From Pseudomonas alkylphenolica (lineage in GTDB: Bacteria; Pseudomonadota; Gammaproteobacteria; Pseudomonadales; Pseudomonadaceae), in contig NZ_CP009048.1 in NCBI RefSeq assembly GCF_000746525.1, positions 2,845,501 to 2,909,500 on the forward strand: 64,000 bases of DNA, given 5' to 3'. Positions 43,870-54,512 of the stretch are shown one piece after another. The notes below the pieces were generated by a model that made no database searches, was not told the DNA's origin, and saw nothing but the letters and a program-made list of their open reading frames with translations. The stretch's first letter is position 1. Each line of letters begins with the position of its first letter. A program made the position numbers and the translations under genes.

Positions 43870-44710
43870 GGCGCACCTCCGGCCAGCGAATGGCAGCTTG
43901 CTGGCGCCGACGAATCTGCTCGACCTCGGTCAGCAGCTCCGCCAGCGGCGGGAAATTGAAGTCGCGCTCCAGCAGGGTCGGCAGCGCACCGAAGCGCTGG
44001 TATGCCTGTTCCAGCAAGGTCCAGACGTCCTTCTTCACCGTCGCGCCGTGGGTATCGATCTTCAGGTCCGGCGCCTCATCGTAGTGGCCGGCCACGTGCA
44101 TATAGACAACCCGTTCGGCCGGCAGCGCAGCCAGGTACTCACCGGCGTCGTAGCGGTGGTTGATCGAATTGACGAAGAGGTTGTTGACGTCCAGCAGCAG
44201 GTCACAATCGGACTCCTCCAGTACCGCGCGCAGGAAGTCGATCTCTTTCAGCACCTGATACGGCGCGGCGTAGTAGGAAATGTTTTCCACCGCGATACGC
44301 CGCTCCAGAACATCCTGTGTCTGGCGGATGCGCGCGGCGACATGCTGTACCGCTTCGTCAGTAAAAGGCAGCGGCAACAGGTCGTACAACTGACCATCGT
44401 CCGAGCAGTAGCTCAGGTGCTCGCTGAAGAACGCCACGTTGTGCCGATCGAGGAACTCGCGGGTACGTCGCAGCAGCTCAAGATCCAGCGGCGCCGGACC
44501 GCCAAGGGACAGCGACAGCCCGTGGCACGCCAGCGGGAAACGCTCGGCGAGACGCGCCAGAGCACCACCGTGACGGCCACCGACATTGATCCAGTTGTCC
44601 GGCGTACATTCGAGGAAATCCACGGAGCTGGCCTCCATTGCCAGCAGCTCAGGCAGCAAAGCGCGGCGCAAGCCGAGGCCTGCACCCTGTGGAAAATAAG
44701 GGGTGGTCAT
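43862..44710 (-). CDS. bufB: MNIO (DUF692) RiPP-modifying oxidase, BufB/HvfB-type
   Basis: 282 residues, TIM-barrel. Candidate iron ligands in family positions: H63 ([10 protein letters not shown]), H98 (EHLSY), E142 (VENISYY), D174/N176 (DVNNLF), H205 and H209 (HVAGHYD), D219/H221 (DTHGATV). Multinuclear non-haem iron enzymes of this family turn precursor Cys residues into thiooxazole-type groups. They are adjacent to precursor genes with EGKCG repeats, as here. 67 bases separate it from the precursor gene on the same strand. Confidence 0.9.
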   Translation of the reverse strand: MTTPYFPQGAGLGLRRALLPELLAMEASSVDFLECTPDNWINVGGRHGGALARLAERFPLACHGLSLSLGGPAPLDLELLRRTREFLDRHNVAFFSEHLSYCSDDGQLYDLLPLPFTDEAVQHVAARIRQTQDVLERRIAVENISYYAAPYQVLKEIDFLRAVLEESDCDLLLDVNNLFVNSINHRYDAGEYLAALPAERVVYMHVAGHYDEAPDLKIDTHGATVKKDVWTLLEQAYQRFGALPTLLERDFNFPPLAELLTEVEQIRRRQQAAIRWPEVRHA

Positions 44711-44777
44711 GGAGCGTCTCCATCGAGGTCACCCTCCCCGGCGGGGAGTCCAGAGAGGGTGCAAAACAGGGCGCGAA

Positions 44778-45242
44778 TCAGTTCTTGGCCTGGCTCAGCT
44801 TGGTGAACAGCTCGGTAGGAACCGGCTTGCCGTTGGAGAGGTACTGGTTGCTGCGGAACGTGTAGACCTCGCCCTCGGAGAGAAAACCGTCCTTGTTGCT
44901 GTCCATCGCGGTGAATTCAGCGCCGCCCTGCGGTGCCACCGTCAGCAGCTCCTTGAGCGAGACCCGACCGTCGTCGTCAGTGTCGGTGCGAGCGAAGGAG
45001 GCATCGCCGCATTTGCCTTCACCACACTTGCCTTCGGCGGCCTTGGTGCTGCTGGTTGCTGTAGCGCCACATTTGCCCTCGCCACATTTGCCTTCAGCGG
45101 TCTTGTCGGCGGCGGCCAGTTGGTAGCCCTGAGGCAGAGCCTCCACGGCGAAAGCGGCGGACGATACCAGGTTCAAGCCGCCGGCCAGGGCGACAGCGAT
45201 CAGGCCAATACGGGTCTTGCCAGGGAGCTGGGTACGGGACAT
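44778..45242 (-). CDS. bufA: Bufferin/HvfA-type RiPP metallophore precursor fused to EF-hand pair
   Basis: 154 residues from ATG 45242 (GGAG seven bases before it). Signal peptide to about 32 (AAFA). Two copies of EGKCGEGKCG at residues 50-59 and 70-79 (Cys 53, 58, 73, 78), the Cys motif processed by MNIO enzymes. Then two canonical EF-hand loops, D87-x-D-x-D-G92-x-x-S-x-x-E98 and D114-x-N-x-D-G-x-x-S-x-x-E125. After export the modified peptide should bind copper or another soft metal in the periplasm, while the EF-hands should bind calcium. Precursors in this family are usually short and low-complexity; a fused calcium-binding domain is the notable part. Confidence 0.85.
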   Translation of the reverse strand: MSRTQLPGKTRIGLIAVALAGGLNLVSSAAFAVEALPQGYQLAAADKTAEGKCGEGKCGATATSSTKAAEGKCGEGKCGDASFARTDTDDDGRVSLKELLTVAPQGGAEFTAMDSNKDGFLSEGEVYTFRSNQYLSNGKPVPTELFTKLSQAKN

Positions 45243-45575
45243 GGTGTTTCTCCGGATACAGTGCGGCCAGGCCGCGCAGGTCATGCCACAAGGGCGTTGT
45301 AACCCTGGTACGAGGCGCCAGGGCTTACCTCGTTTGGGTGTGGCCATTTCGCCACGGCCATGTGTCCGTGACGTATCCATAGGCAGGTACATTTGTATGC
45401 GAATCTGCGAGCCACGACGTACGGATACAATGTGATACGTCTAGCGCGCCAGCACCTGGTAATTCTGCCAGGTGAAAAAAAATCGAATTCATGTGAGCGT
45501 AAGTCGAAGCACAGCGGTCAGCCCCACACAGAGCGCACGAAGGCTGATCAATGATCTTCAACGCAAGGGACTGAC
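45243..45575. other. Divergent promoter region of bufferin operon and TcB gene
   Basis: 333 bases, AT-richer than the neighbours. No supported gene. A GGGTTACAAC box about 60 bases before the precursor start resembles the -35 of some ECF-sigma promoters but a matching -10 is not clear. Confidence 0.35.
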
Positions 45576-48500
45576 ATGAACGATCAAGCACAACTGAGCG
45601 TCAATCCACCTGCGTTGCCCAAAGCTGGCGGTGCTATTCAAAGCATTGGCAAGGGCTTTGGCGGCGTGGGTACCACCGGTGCCGCTTCGCTGGAATTGCC
45701 GTTGCCCATATCCCCTGGACGCGGCTTTGCCCCGGCGTTGGGGCTGGGCTACAGCAGCGATGTCGGCAACAGCCCGTTCGGGATCGGCTGGCGGATGACC
45801 ACCGACGCCATCACCCTGCGTACAACCAAAGGTGTGCCGACTTACGACGGCAATGACCAAGTGGTTGGCCCCAGCGGTGATGTGTGGATGGCGGAGCGCA
45901 CTGAGAGCGATGGCAAGCCGATCTCCAGAGTGGCTAACAGCTACAACGGCGTGAAGCTGGATGATCACACCGTGGTGCGTTACTGGCCCAGGGTCGAGGG
46001 TGGCTTCGATCTGATCGAACATTGGTCGAACACGGCAGACCCTGTAGGGTTCTGGCTGATCCACGGGGCCGATGGCAGCTTGCATCTCTATGGCAAAAAC
46101 AAAAACGCGCGCCGTGCCGACCCGAACGACGAAACGCACGTCGGCGTGTGGATGATCGAAGAAAGCCTGAACACCCGCGGCGAACACATCGTCTACGAGT
46201 ACAAGCCTGAACAAGACCTCCCTGCCCCGCCACAGCACCGCGACTACCGTGCTCAGTGCTATCTGGAACGTGTGTGCTACGGCAACCAAACGGCCTATCC
46301 GCACCTGTATGCCTGGAGTGCCGACAGCTGGAAAAGCCAGCATTGGCACTTTCAGCTGGTGTTCGACTATGGCGAACGCAGCGCCGACCTTGAGCAGGTA
46401 CCGGCCTTCGAGGAGCAGCAGCCATGGTCCGAGCGTAGCGATCCGTTCTGGAACTATGCCTACGGTTTTGAGCTGGGCACCCGGCGCCTGTGCCGGCAGG
46501 TGCTGATGTTCCATCACTTTCCCAACGAACTGGGGCCAGATCCGGTACTGGTCCAGCGCCTGTTGCTGGAACACCGGCCAAGCCCGTTGGGCTACAACCA
46601 TTTGACCGCAGCCCACGTCCAGGCTTACGACAGCCTGGGCCAGGTCGAAAGCCGACCGCCTTTGGAGTTCAGCTACAACGCATTCGATCTCAGTGCGCAG
46701 CATCAGAGCTGGGTAGCGTTTCCTGAGATGCCCGGGCTCAACGACGGCCAGCGCTACCAGTTGGTGGACCTGTACGGCGAAGGCATGCCGGGAGTGTTGT
46801 GCCGCTACGACAAGGGCTGGTATTACCGCGAGCCGTTGCGTGGCAAAACCGGCGGCAATGAGGTGAGCTACGGTGACTGGCAACCGTTGCCACGTGTTCC
46901 GCTTGCCGACAGCCGCAAACCTGTTCAGCAGTCCCTCACGGACCTGACGGGCGACGGCAAACTGGACTGGCTGGTGGCCCGGCCCGGCATGGGCGGTTTC
47001 TTCACCCTCGACCCTGACCGAACCTGGTCAAACTTTGTGCCATTCGATGCCTTTCCCATCGAGTTCTTCAATCCCTTGTCGCAAATGACCGATCTGCAGG
47101 GAGGCGGCCTCAGCGATCTGGCATTGATCGGCCCCCGCAGCGTGCGTTTGTACGGCAACCGTCGCGAGGCAGGGTTCGCCGGGGGCCTTGATGTGCCGCG
47201 TCGGCAAAACGACGATGACCTGCCGCTGCTGAGCAACTTGGCGACTGAGCTGGTGGCCTTCGCAGACATCATCGGCAGCGGGCAACCGCACTTGCTGCGC
47301 ATCCGTCACAATGAGGTCAAATGCTGGCCGAACCTGGGCCATGGGCGGTTCGGCAAGGGATTTGTGCTGTGTGCCTTGCCGTTCAAGTATGCCGAGTTCA
47401 ATGCGGCACAAGTGTTACTGGCCGACCTCGACGGCTCCGGCGCCGCCGATCTGATCTACCTGACACCTGATTGCATACAGGTGTTCATGAACCGTTCCGG
47501 TAACGGCTACGACCTGTCCCCCATCGAGCTGCCCTGGCCCGAGGGTGTGCGCTACGACCCACTCTGCCAGGTCACTACCGCCGACCTGCAAGGGCTGGGG
47601 TGTTCCAGTCTGATCCTGACCGTACCGCACATGGCCCCCCGACACTGGCGCTACGACTTCGTCAAGGCCAAACCCTACCTGGTGAACGCCACCTGCAATA
47701 ACATGGGTGCCACCAGCCATGTCACCTACCGCAGTTCGGCCCAGGAATGGCTGGACGAAAAGCAGGAGCAGATCGACGCCGGGGTGGAACATCCGGTTTC
47801 TGAACTGCCGTTTGCCATGCACCTGGTGAGCCGGCAAACCCAGCTCGATGAGATCACCGGCAACCGCCTGACTCAGGGGTTCAAGTACCGCGGCGGTTTC
47901 TACGATCACTTCGAGCGCGAGCTCCGGGGCTTTGCCCTGTTGCTGCAGACCGACACCGAAGCTACGCCTGCTGAACGTTCGACAGCGGGCTTCACCGCGC
48001 CGATCCTGAGCAAAACCTGGTTCCACACCGGAAAAGCCATCGACGCGTCGCGCAGCGGTTACTACGCAGGCGATCCGTTGGCCGTCCCGTTGAAATCCAC
48101 CGTATTGCAGAATTACCACTTCAACGATCGGTCGGCGTCGCCGCTCTCCGACCCCGACGTAGAAACCGCCCGCGAAATAGCCAGAGCCCTGAGTGGCAGG
48201 GTAATGCGTACGGAAGTTTTCGCTGCGGATGATGCCCCTGCTACTGCCGTGCCCTATGCGGTCAACGAGAGCCGCTATCTGGTACGGGTACTGCGCACCA
48301 AGGGTAAGCATCAGCCTTACGCCGTGCTGCAACCGCTGGATCTGGAAGCGATCAGCTACCAGTACGAACCGCTCATCAGTGATGACCCGTTATGCCAGCA
48401 CACGCTCAATCTGGAGTGGGACGAATACGACGCCTATTGGTGCCTGAGCACTGCCGTCACCCTACCGGACGGCTGTACCACCCGCAGCCTCGACATCGAC

Positions 48501-49475
48501 TATCGGACATTCCTGCCGGCAGCCATCGAAGATGCCAACGCCAATATTCAGGAAGCCCGCTATAGCGCCTTCGGTGAACCGCTGGTGACCAGCTTCTACG
48601 GGACGGAGATGGGCGAGCCTGTGGGATTCGATCCATTGACGAGCTATGTACCACCGCCAGACCGCGATCCCGTCATCGCCATCCACGATCCGAAGTTAGC
48701 CATCGGCCGTTTCGCCAGCGCCGGCTTCTGGGACACCTTCAGCTGGATGGGGCGGATCTCCCGAACCTCCCCACCCTCTTCCGAGTGGCTGGACTGGGCC
48801 CGGGCCGCAGGCTTTGTATTGCCCAGCGGACACCTCTGCAGCAGAGCCCGGCAGCACCTGGAAGGCCTGGAAAACCTTGATGTGAACGCAACGATCCTCA
48901 AGCAACAGATCGACGCGGCACAGCGTGAGCCGGTGTACTCCGTCGGCCTGCTGGCGGACCGCTACCCAGGCGATGAAGAGATGCAAGTACGGGTGAGCAT
49001 TGCCTGCCTGGACGGCTTCGGCCGCACGCTGCAAACCAAGCAGGAAGTCGAACCTGGTAAGTCCTGGTTGGTCGATGAAAACGGTGAACTGCTGCTCCAG
49101 GACGACGGTACGCCGCAGGAGGCTGAGGTACCACGACGCTGGCGGGTCAGTGAGCCGGTGGAGTACAACAACAAAGGCGAAAAGGTCCGGGTGTACCGGC
49201 CGTACTTCGCCGACCAGCCGCGTTATATCAATGATCGCTCGATGCGTCAGCATGCCTATCACGATCAACAGTTTTATGACGCTGCAGGCCGTCCCACTGA
49301 AACCGTGCTAGCGAAGAAAATGCTCCAGGGCAACCCGCCCGAGCTAAAGTCGCTACGCCGGGAAATGTGGTATTGGGTTTGGAGTACGGTTGCCTTTGAT
49401 GAGAATGACCTGTTTGATCCGCCGCCGGCGCAACCACAGCCCTCGCCTTGGTTGAAGAACACAACCAGGCATTGA
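45576..49475 (+). CDS. Insecticidal toxin complex B subunit (TcB/TcaC/SpvB-like)
   Basis: 1299 residues, AAGGGA before ATG. N-terminal SpvB domain (LPKAGGAIQSIGKGFGGVGTTGAAS, GYSSDVGNSPFGIGWRM), FG-GAP-type beta-propeller repeats around 380-660 (DLTGDGKLDW, DLDGSGAADLIY), TcdB mid-domains with RDYRAQ-like strands, and a late RHS-shell part (AGRPTETVLAKKML). The end REMWYWVWSTVAFDENDLFDPPPAQ parallels the natural C-terminus of TcaC/TcdB, so the protein looks complete though shorter than the 1480-residue norm. It needs a TcC partner to enclose a toxin; none is encoded next to it. Confidence 0.88.
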   Translation: MNDQAQLSVNPPALPKAGGAIQSIGKGFGGVGTTGAASLELPLPISPGRGFAPALGLGYSSDVGNSPFGIGWRMTTDAITLRTTKGVPTYDGNDQVVGPSGDVWMAERTESDGKPISRVANSYNGVKLDDHTVVRYWPRVEGGFDLIEHWSNTADPVGFWLIHGADGSLHLYGKNKNARRADPNDETHVGVWMIEESLNTRGEHIVYEYKPEQDLPAPPQHRDYRAQCYLERVCYGNQTAYPHLYAWSADSWKSQHWHFQLVFDYGERSADLEQVPAFEEQQPWSERSDPFWNYAYGFELGTRRLCRQVLMFHHFPNELGPDPVLVQRLLLEHRPSPLGYNHLTAAHVQAYDSLGQVESRPPLEFSYNAFDLSAQHQSWVAFPEMPGLNDGQRYQLVDLYGEGMPGVLCRYDKGWYYREPLRGKTGGNEVSYGDWQPLPRVPLADSRKPVQQSLTDLTGDGKLDWLVARPGMGGFFTLDPDRTWSNFVPFDAFPIEFFNPLSQMTDLQGGGLSDLALIGPRSVRLYGNRREAGFAGGLDVPRRQNDDDLPLLSNLATELVAFADIIGSGQPHLLRIRHNEVKCWPNLGHGRFGKGFVLCALPFKYAEFNAAQVLLADLDGSGAADLIYLTPDCIQVFMNRSGNGYDLSPIELPWPEGVRYDPLCQVTTADLQGLGCSSLILTVPHMAPRHWRYDFVKAKPYLVNATCNNMGATSHVTYRSSAQEWLDEKQEQIDAGVEHPVSELPFAMHLVSRQTQLDEITGNRLTQGFKYRGGFYDHFERELRGFALLLQTDTEATPAERSTAGFTAPILSKTWFHTGKAIDASRSGYYAGDPLAVPLKSTVLQNYHFNDRSASPLSDPDVETAREIARALSGRVMRTEVFAADDAPATAVPYAVNESRYLVRVLRTKGKHQPYAVLQPLDLEAISYQYEPLISDDPLCQHTLNLEWDEYDAYWCLSTAVTLPDGCTTRSLDIDYRTFLPAAIEDANANIQEARYSAFGEPLVTSFYGTEMGEPVGFDPLTSYVPPPDRDPVIAIHDPKLAIGRFASAGFWDTFSWMGRISRTSPPSSEWLDWARAAGFVLPSGHLCSRARQHLEGLENLDVNATILKQQIDAAQREPVYSVGLLADRYPGDEEMQVRVSIACLDGFGRTLQTKQEVEPGKSWLVDENGELLLQDDGTPQEAEVPRRWRVSEPVEYNNKGEKVRVYRPYFADQPRYINDRSMRQHAYHDQQFYDAAGRPTETVLAKKMLQGNPPELKSLRREMWYWVWSTVAFDENDLFDPPPAQPQPSPWLKNTTRH

Positions 49476-50060
49476 TTCACCTGCCCCGTATCTGGTGGTC
49501 ATCGGCAGACGTGGTTTGGGACGATCAGCCGATTCGAGTTGGTCGAGGGTGCCGTGATTTCATCAATCACGGCATGATCCCCGGCCGGCGTGACTCCACG
49601 AAAAACTCAGTTCCAAGGCAGTGACGGGGCATCATATCGGAATTCCGTACAGAGCCTACTGGTTTAACTTCTACACCCTCAAAATAAGCGCTACTTTCAT
49701 TACCTTTATGGTGCCACACGTCGAGATCTAACCCACTAAACAAATCACCTGTAAACATTACAGCTGGCCCTTCATAAACGGCAACAGCCTGCAGCCCCAA
49801 TCTTGTAGCAGGTCGTCACGCATTCAAGAACTGTATCGTATTGAGAAAGCGATACCCCTACCCGGCAACGGTTTGGTCACCGCCAGGTCAACGACCAACC
49901 TCCCATCCTCACCGGGCTTTAACCCCGCACGAGTCCTGGGCCCACAGAACCATTTGCTGCTTCCAGCCCAAGCTCTTGTTCATGGCAACATTGCTTTATC
50001 CCTATAGAAATACCGCTTCTTCAGGACAGCGTTTGAGTCACACCTTCAGAAACATTCAGA
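49476..50060. other. Gap between convergent toxin genes with fragments
   Basis: 585 bases. Holds a stem-loop at 49550-49574 (tgccgtgat / atcacggca), a minus-strand 77-codon ORF at 49567-49800, and a minus-strand frame near 49850-49990 reading LVVDLAVTKPLPGRGIAFS before a stop. These look like eroded genes rather than intact ones; none is assignable. Confidence 0.4.
49567..49800 (-). pseudogene. Small ORF of unknown origin, probably a gene fragment
   Basis: 77 codons opening at a TTG right after an in-frame TGA, reading AVAVYEGPAVMFTGDLFSGL then DVWHHKGNESSAYF. The VYEG...FTGDLFSG pattern is loosely like a crystallin-type beta motif. No RBS. Likely the C-terminal piece of a lost gene next to the toxin locus. 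Confidence 0.35.
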
Positions 50061-53000
50061 TCAAGCAACATAGAACAACTTGTTTTCGATGATTTTGGTC
50101 GGGTCCTTGAGCGCTTCTTGTTGTTCCTCAGGACTTGCAATGAACATGCTGCCGATGCCCTGCAACATAACGGCAAAATCAAGGGGTCGGGAAAGCCGCT
50201 TGCACTTTAAATTGATTGCTATTCGACGTTTAAAATGACTAAGGCATTTAATCTCCCAGGAGAATCCCTCTTTAGTGAGATCTTCGCTTTCCCCCAGTGC
50301 CGGCGTAACCTCGAGCTCTTCGGGCGCCTCAGCGCCCTCCATCTCCCAGTTCAACTCGATTTCTTCGCCTATCAACACGCACTTCTCACTGGGTTTGAGT
50401 TGCAGTTGGTGGACCCTACCCAGCCTCAACAACAGGAATCCTGTGGTCATGTCCATTGGCTGGCCATCGAGAAAAAAATCGAATTGTTGCCAAGGTACTG
50501 TCGGTATCGCCCGCACGTTGAATACGCGTTGACCCTCCGCCAGGTTATAGGGCGCGTCGAATTTAGCGGTGACTGGATGATTTTCGGCCTTGATGGGACT
50601 GTACTTATAGCGGGCCCATCCCTCCTGATCGGTTAACACAGTTTCAATACTGGCATCAGCTTTTTGCCAGGTCACGGCAACACCATCGGCCGGCCCCTTT
50701 GTCTGTGCATTTAGCAGACGGACAGCCAACTCGATGGTTTCTCCCTGCGGTATAACAGGCCAGTGCTCCGGCTGCTCGGCCCCAGCATCGTCAAGCTTGA
50801 AGTGCCCCACTACGCACGGGAGAATATACGGGTCGGCGTCGTAGATACTCTGCAAGACGATCTGCAGATCACCGTTCTCTGCATTACCGCTGACAACCTC
50901 GAATGCTTTGCTGATCAACTGGGTTCCATCTTGCTCTGGTTCGGTTGGCAGCAGTTCAACCTTGAGCCGGCTTGCCTCCTCAGCGTCCTGCCAGTAAGCA
51001 TAAACACGTGAACCTGGATAAACATCGTCCCCTCCCCAGCCGCAAGCGGGATCTACCGCTAACTGCAGACGATGCTTCGTGCCCTTTCCCCGGCAGATAG
51101 GCACTTTGCCATGAACCAGGAATCGTGCTTGCCGACCCTCCATCGTTATCTCGGGGGCCCTCTCCTCTAGCAGCAGTGGCTGCAAAATCAGCTGGACCTC
51201 AACACTGGTGAAATGCATCGCACCTTCGCGCCACGGCCAATCCCCGGAGGCACCGACTTGGGGCGTTTCGGGGTTGTGACCGGATGCAAAACGCAACTCA
51301 AATGCGGTTTCGTTAGGCTCGAAGCGCCTAAAGTAAGGTAGTAAAGGGTCGGGAGGGTGATTTCGCCTGCCGAAAAACCAAACCAGGTTTCCCCCCAGGT
51401 GCGGGCATGGTTTTGCAGCATGCCGGCATCCAGCTTGAACTGCTGGGTGACGCGCGCGAGGCGGCTCAGTTGCGCGAGCTCGACCAGGAGACCCTGAAAC
51501 ACAGTGTCTTCTTCTGTGTCATCTCCACTCATGGTTATCCGGCGCAGGCTGGAACGACTCAGATTCGGGATGTTACCCGACAGAGAAAGCGCTCTGGCAA
51601 CGGCGAGCAAATTGTAGGCGCTGTACTTGGCCCAGAAGATCAGGGGCAATACCAGCTCTGCACTCAAAAGCAGATAATCCGCCAGACTTTCCTGAACGAC
51701 TGCTCGTTGCGCGGCGCGAGCCCGTAGTATGATCGCGAGAAGCGTATCGAGGATTTTATGCTTTTCCTGATTTACAGGCACAATTGAAGCATTCGTCGTG
51801 CGTTTACGCGATTGCCGGGTATAACGCGGCTCATTACAGTCGGGATCTTTTTTTCCGGCGTACAGTTCCTCCAGCATCGCGTCGATGATGCTTTTGGCAC
51901 TGTTCTCATAATCTTCTTCTGCGGCGGCTACGCCATCTTTCACGATGCCATCGAGGTCGACAAGATCGCGCAAGCGACACAGCCAATCAGGGGTAACTAT
52001 CTGCTCCTCATCATGGCCTGCAGGAGGCCCTTCGATTGTGCTCGGCACCCCCGCCTCCAGCAAGGTGGTGCGCGTAATCCTTACCGGCTCCAGGCGGCTG
52101 TTCAACTCGTTCAGCAGTTTTATTTCTGCATCGGTTGAGACCGCCTGCGGTGTGCGCAGGTGCTGAATGAGCCAGACAACATCAATGTCATTATCGCGGC
52201 ACCACTGCACACATGAACTTAGCGCTACCAAGGTGCCCAAAATATCGGCGTAGCCGAACACTTGAAAGCTTACATTAAGCGGAACCCCAGCCACTTGGCG
52301 GACCAGCGATTCGCCGTCCTCATCGAGCACTTCAATCAGCGCCAGAAGGACGATGGGGTGAAGTTTCAGACAGGACGCCAGGCTGGTGATCCGGTAAAAG
52401 GACGAGATTACCGGCAGCGATCGCTTCAGTACCTTGCCTTCCGTGGCCATCGCAATCAGGCGAGCCAGGTATTGGAAGGTTTCTTGACTCAAACCCAGCG
52501 CGGCACAGATCTGCTGCACCGTTTGCCGACCCCGCTCATCTACGGGCTGAATATCAAACTCGCTGTCATCAAGCACAAGCGGATTAGGGAACAGTGAGCG
52601 GCCGTTGAAAATACGATCAAACTGCGCCTGCTCCGCCCCTGCCCCGTAAGGTGAAAGCTGTTCCAGCCATGCAGCAAATTCCTCAGCCTTGACGCCATAG
52701 CGTTGGCGATAATCTTGAAACACGCCCAGAGCACGTAAAGTGTTGACCGTCATCCAGGGAGAGTCGTTACCCCCTCCTTCTGCCGTGATGGCCGCCATGA
52801 CCAGACGATCGGTTTCTCTGAACGACAAATTCATCCAGCGGCTAAGGCGAATCATCCGATTGAGACGGTCTGCCCGATCTTCGCTCAGGTTGGTCAGTTG
52901 GTGGGGTGGGACCCGTATGCCATCAGGGCTGTCTTCCTCTGATGTGTTGATCGTTATGGCGGGTTGCTTGCCGCCGTTAATAAAAACCGCGCCAAACCTG

Positions 53001-54106
53001 GAGGGGTCGACATCTGTGTCTACAGGGAGCACATTTACCGATGCGCAAGGGGCCTGGGTTTTCACTGCAAACAAAGCATCCAGGTCGAGACGAGGCACTT
53101 CCGTCGCAAGGCAAAAATTATCGGCCCGTTGCAGTTCAGCCAAATTGTCGATGCCATAGTTCTTGGCAAAAAAGTCGGCTTGCTCTTCAGCAACGTCGAC
53201 AGGATGCAGCTGGTGAGTACGCGGGTCACTGCGACGCCGACTGTTGCCACCTACAAAAATTGGCGATTCGATAAGCAAGGCTCTTTTGCGCGCGCCAAGC
53301 CCGGCACTTTGTTGCATGGCTATATCCGATACAGGCGAATGTTTGCCTTTACGAATAAAATACGGATAGTCACCATCAACATGCCGGCCGATCTCGCCCA
53401 GTGTTAACGCGGGCACCGCGGACGTCAGAATCCCATTGATTTGATCTTGCCAGCGCTCATAGGGTAACAAAAAAGGATAACGCGCTTGCGCCAGCGCAAC
53501 ATCAACATCCTCCCCCTCTTGTTTGCCCTGCAGATATTTATGTATCGCACGCTCCAATACATCGCTGACAATATCCAGCGTTGGCACCAACTCATTCATT
53601 GCCGGCGTATCTATCATTTTGCTGGGCAGGTCATCTCTACGATCGGAAATAACAAGTTTTGAACCCGCGTTGCTACCTTCCCGTTCAAGCTTCAGTATCT
53701 TGCAGTACAGCGCTCGCAAGTAAGCCACCGGCGATGTGGAGGCTTCAATCGAGCGCGGTAACGCCATCGCATCCCAATCGATCAGAAAGCAGTTGTTGTA
53801 GGTAGGTCCGCCCACCAGCGCCGACAGACCGTGGCGCTGCCTGAAAGCACGCCGGACACCACCGCTCAGTGCGTTTTCCCTGAACTGACGTGCCACGGCG
53901 ATGCCGACGCTGCGCGCCATGCCAGATAGAATGCGTGCATCGGTGATATGCAGTTGACTGTGTTTTTGCAGCAGCTCTTCTGTTGATGCATTCGCCAGGG
54001 CGGTGAATGACCCTGCTTCAGAAAGAACTGACTGCAATGCGGGTGATTGGGACAATGACCATTGTTTTAGCCATTGGTTATCAAACGTCAGCTCAATATC
54101 TTCCAT
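50061..54106 (-). pseudogene. TcA/TcaA-like toxin complex subunit broken by one frameshift
   Basis: Frame 1 (54106 to about 51320; the open reading frame runs 972 codons to 51188) has the VRP1/TcA N-terminal motif VGGPTYNNCFLIDWDA and an alpha-helical shell. Frame 2 (to 50061, 411 codons from the first possible start 51296, but coding further upstream as RRFEPNETAFELRFASGHN) continues with a beta-rich part including an Ig-like domain (PVIPQGETIELAVRLLNA, EGWARYKYSPIKAENHPV). Joining YYLTL to RRFEPNE by one inserted base near 51330 gives a continuous protein of about 1350 residues, TcaA-like in size. No TcaB/pore half follows. Sequencing error is an alternative explanation of the shift. Confidence 0.7.
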
Positions 54107-54289
54107 GTCATTCTACCTGGTAGTTTAAATACACAGATTGGTCATGATTCAGTGCTGGTAGATAAGTACAAATATTCGCCTAGCTCAACTGACATTTTTA
54201 TCAGTAGCAGGGATTCTGGCTTGCGTTTAAAGTGGAGCGACAACAGCTATAAGCAACACTCAATAAACCGGTATCCCAACGCCAGCGTT

Positions 54290-54512
54290 CCACTGTTTCG
54301 CCGTAGCGATAACCAAAGCTACAACCTGCGCCTGCAAGCCTTGCGCCCGGAAAGCTTTGATGAGGGATTCACGCAAGATCGAAGGCTGCGCCACCGTCGA
54401 CCTACTGGCCGGTGTGGCGCTGCCGGTGGGCAAGCTGCAGATGGGGGCCTACAACCTCAGCGTTCGCAGCTACGAAACGCTCTACATGCAGGCTAACCAG
54501 GCTACGAAACGT
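54290..54512 (+). pseudogene. TonB-dependent receptor C-terminal remnant
   Basis: Plus-strand codons from 54366 read RKIEGCATVDLLAGVALP, then QMGAYNLSVRSYETLYMQAN, matching the last strands of siderophore receptors (typical ..DLFARY..G.L.L.V.NLF...YET.YSQ). A preceding frame (54303-54350) reads SDNQSYNLRLQALRPESFDEGF, also barrel-like, so a frameshift lies in between. The rest of the gene is gone. Confidence 0.55.

Noticed and set aside
45558..46883. 441-codon frame antisense to the TcB gene
   Set aside because: Shadow of the SpvB-coding region; composition follows the complementary codons.
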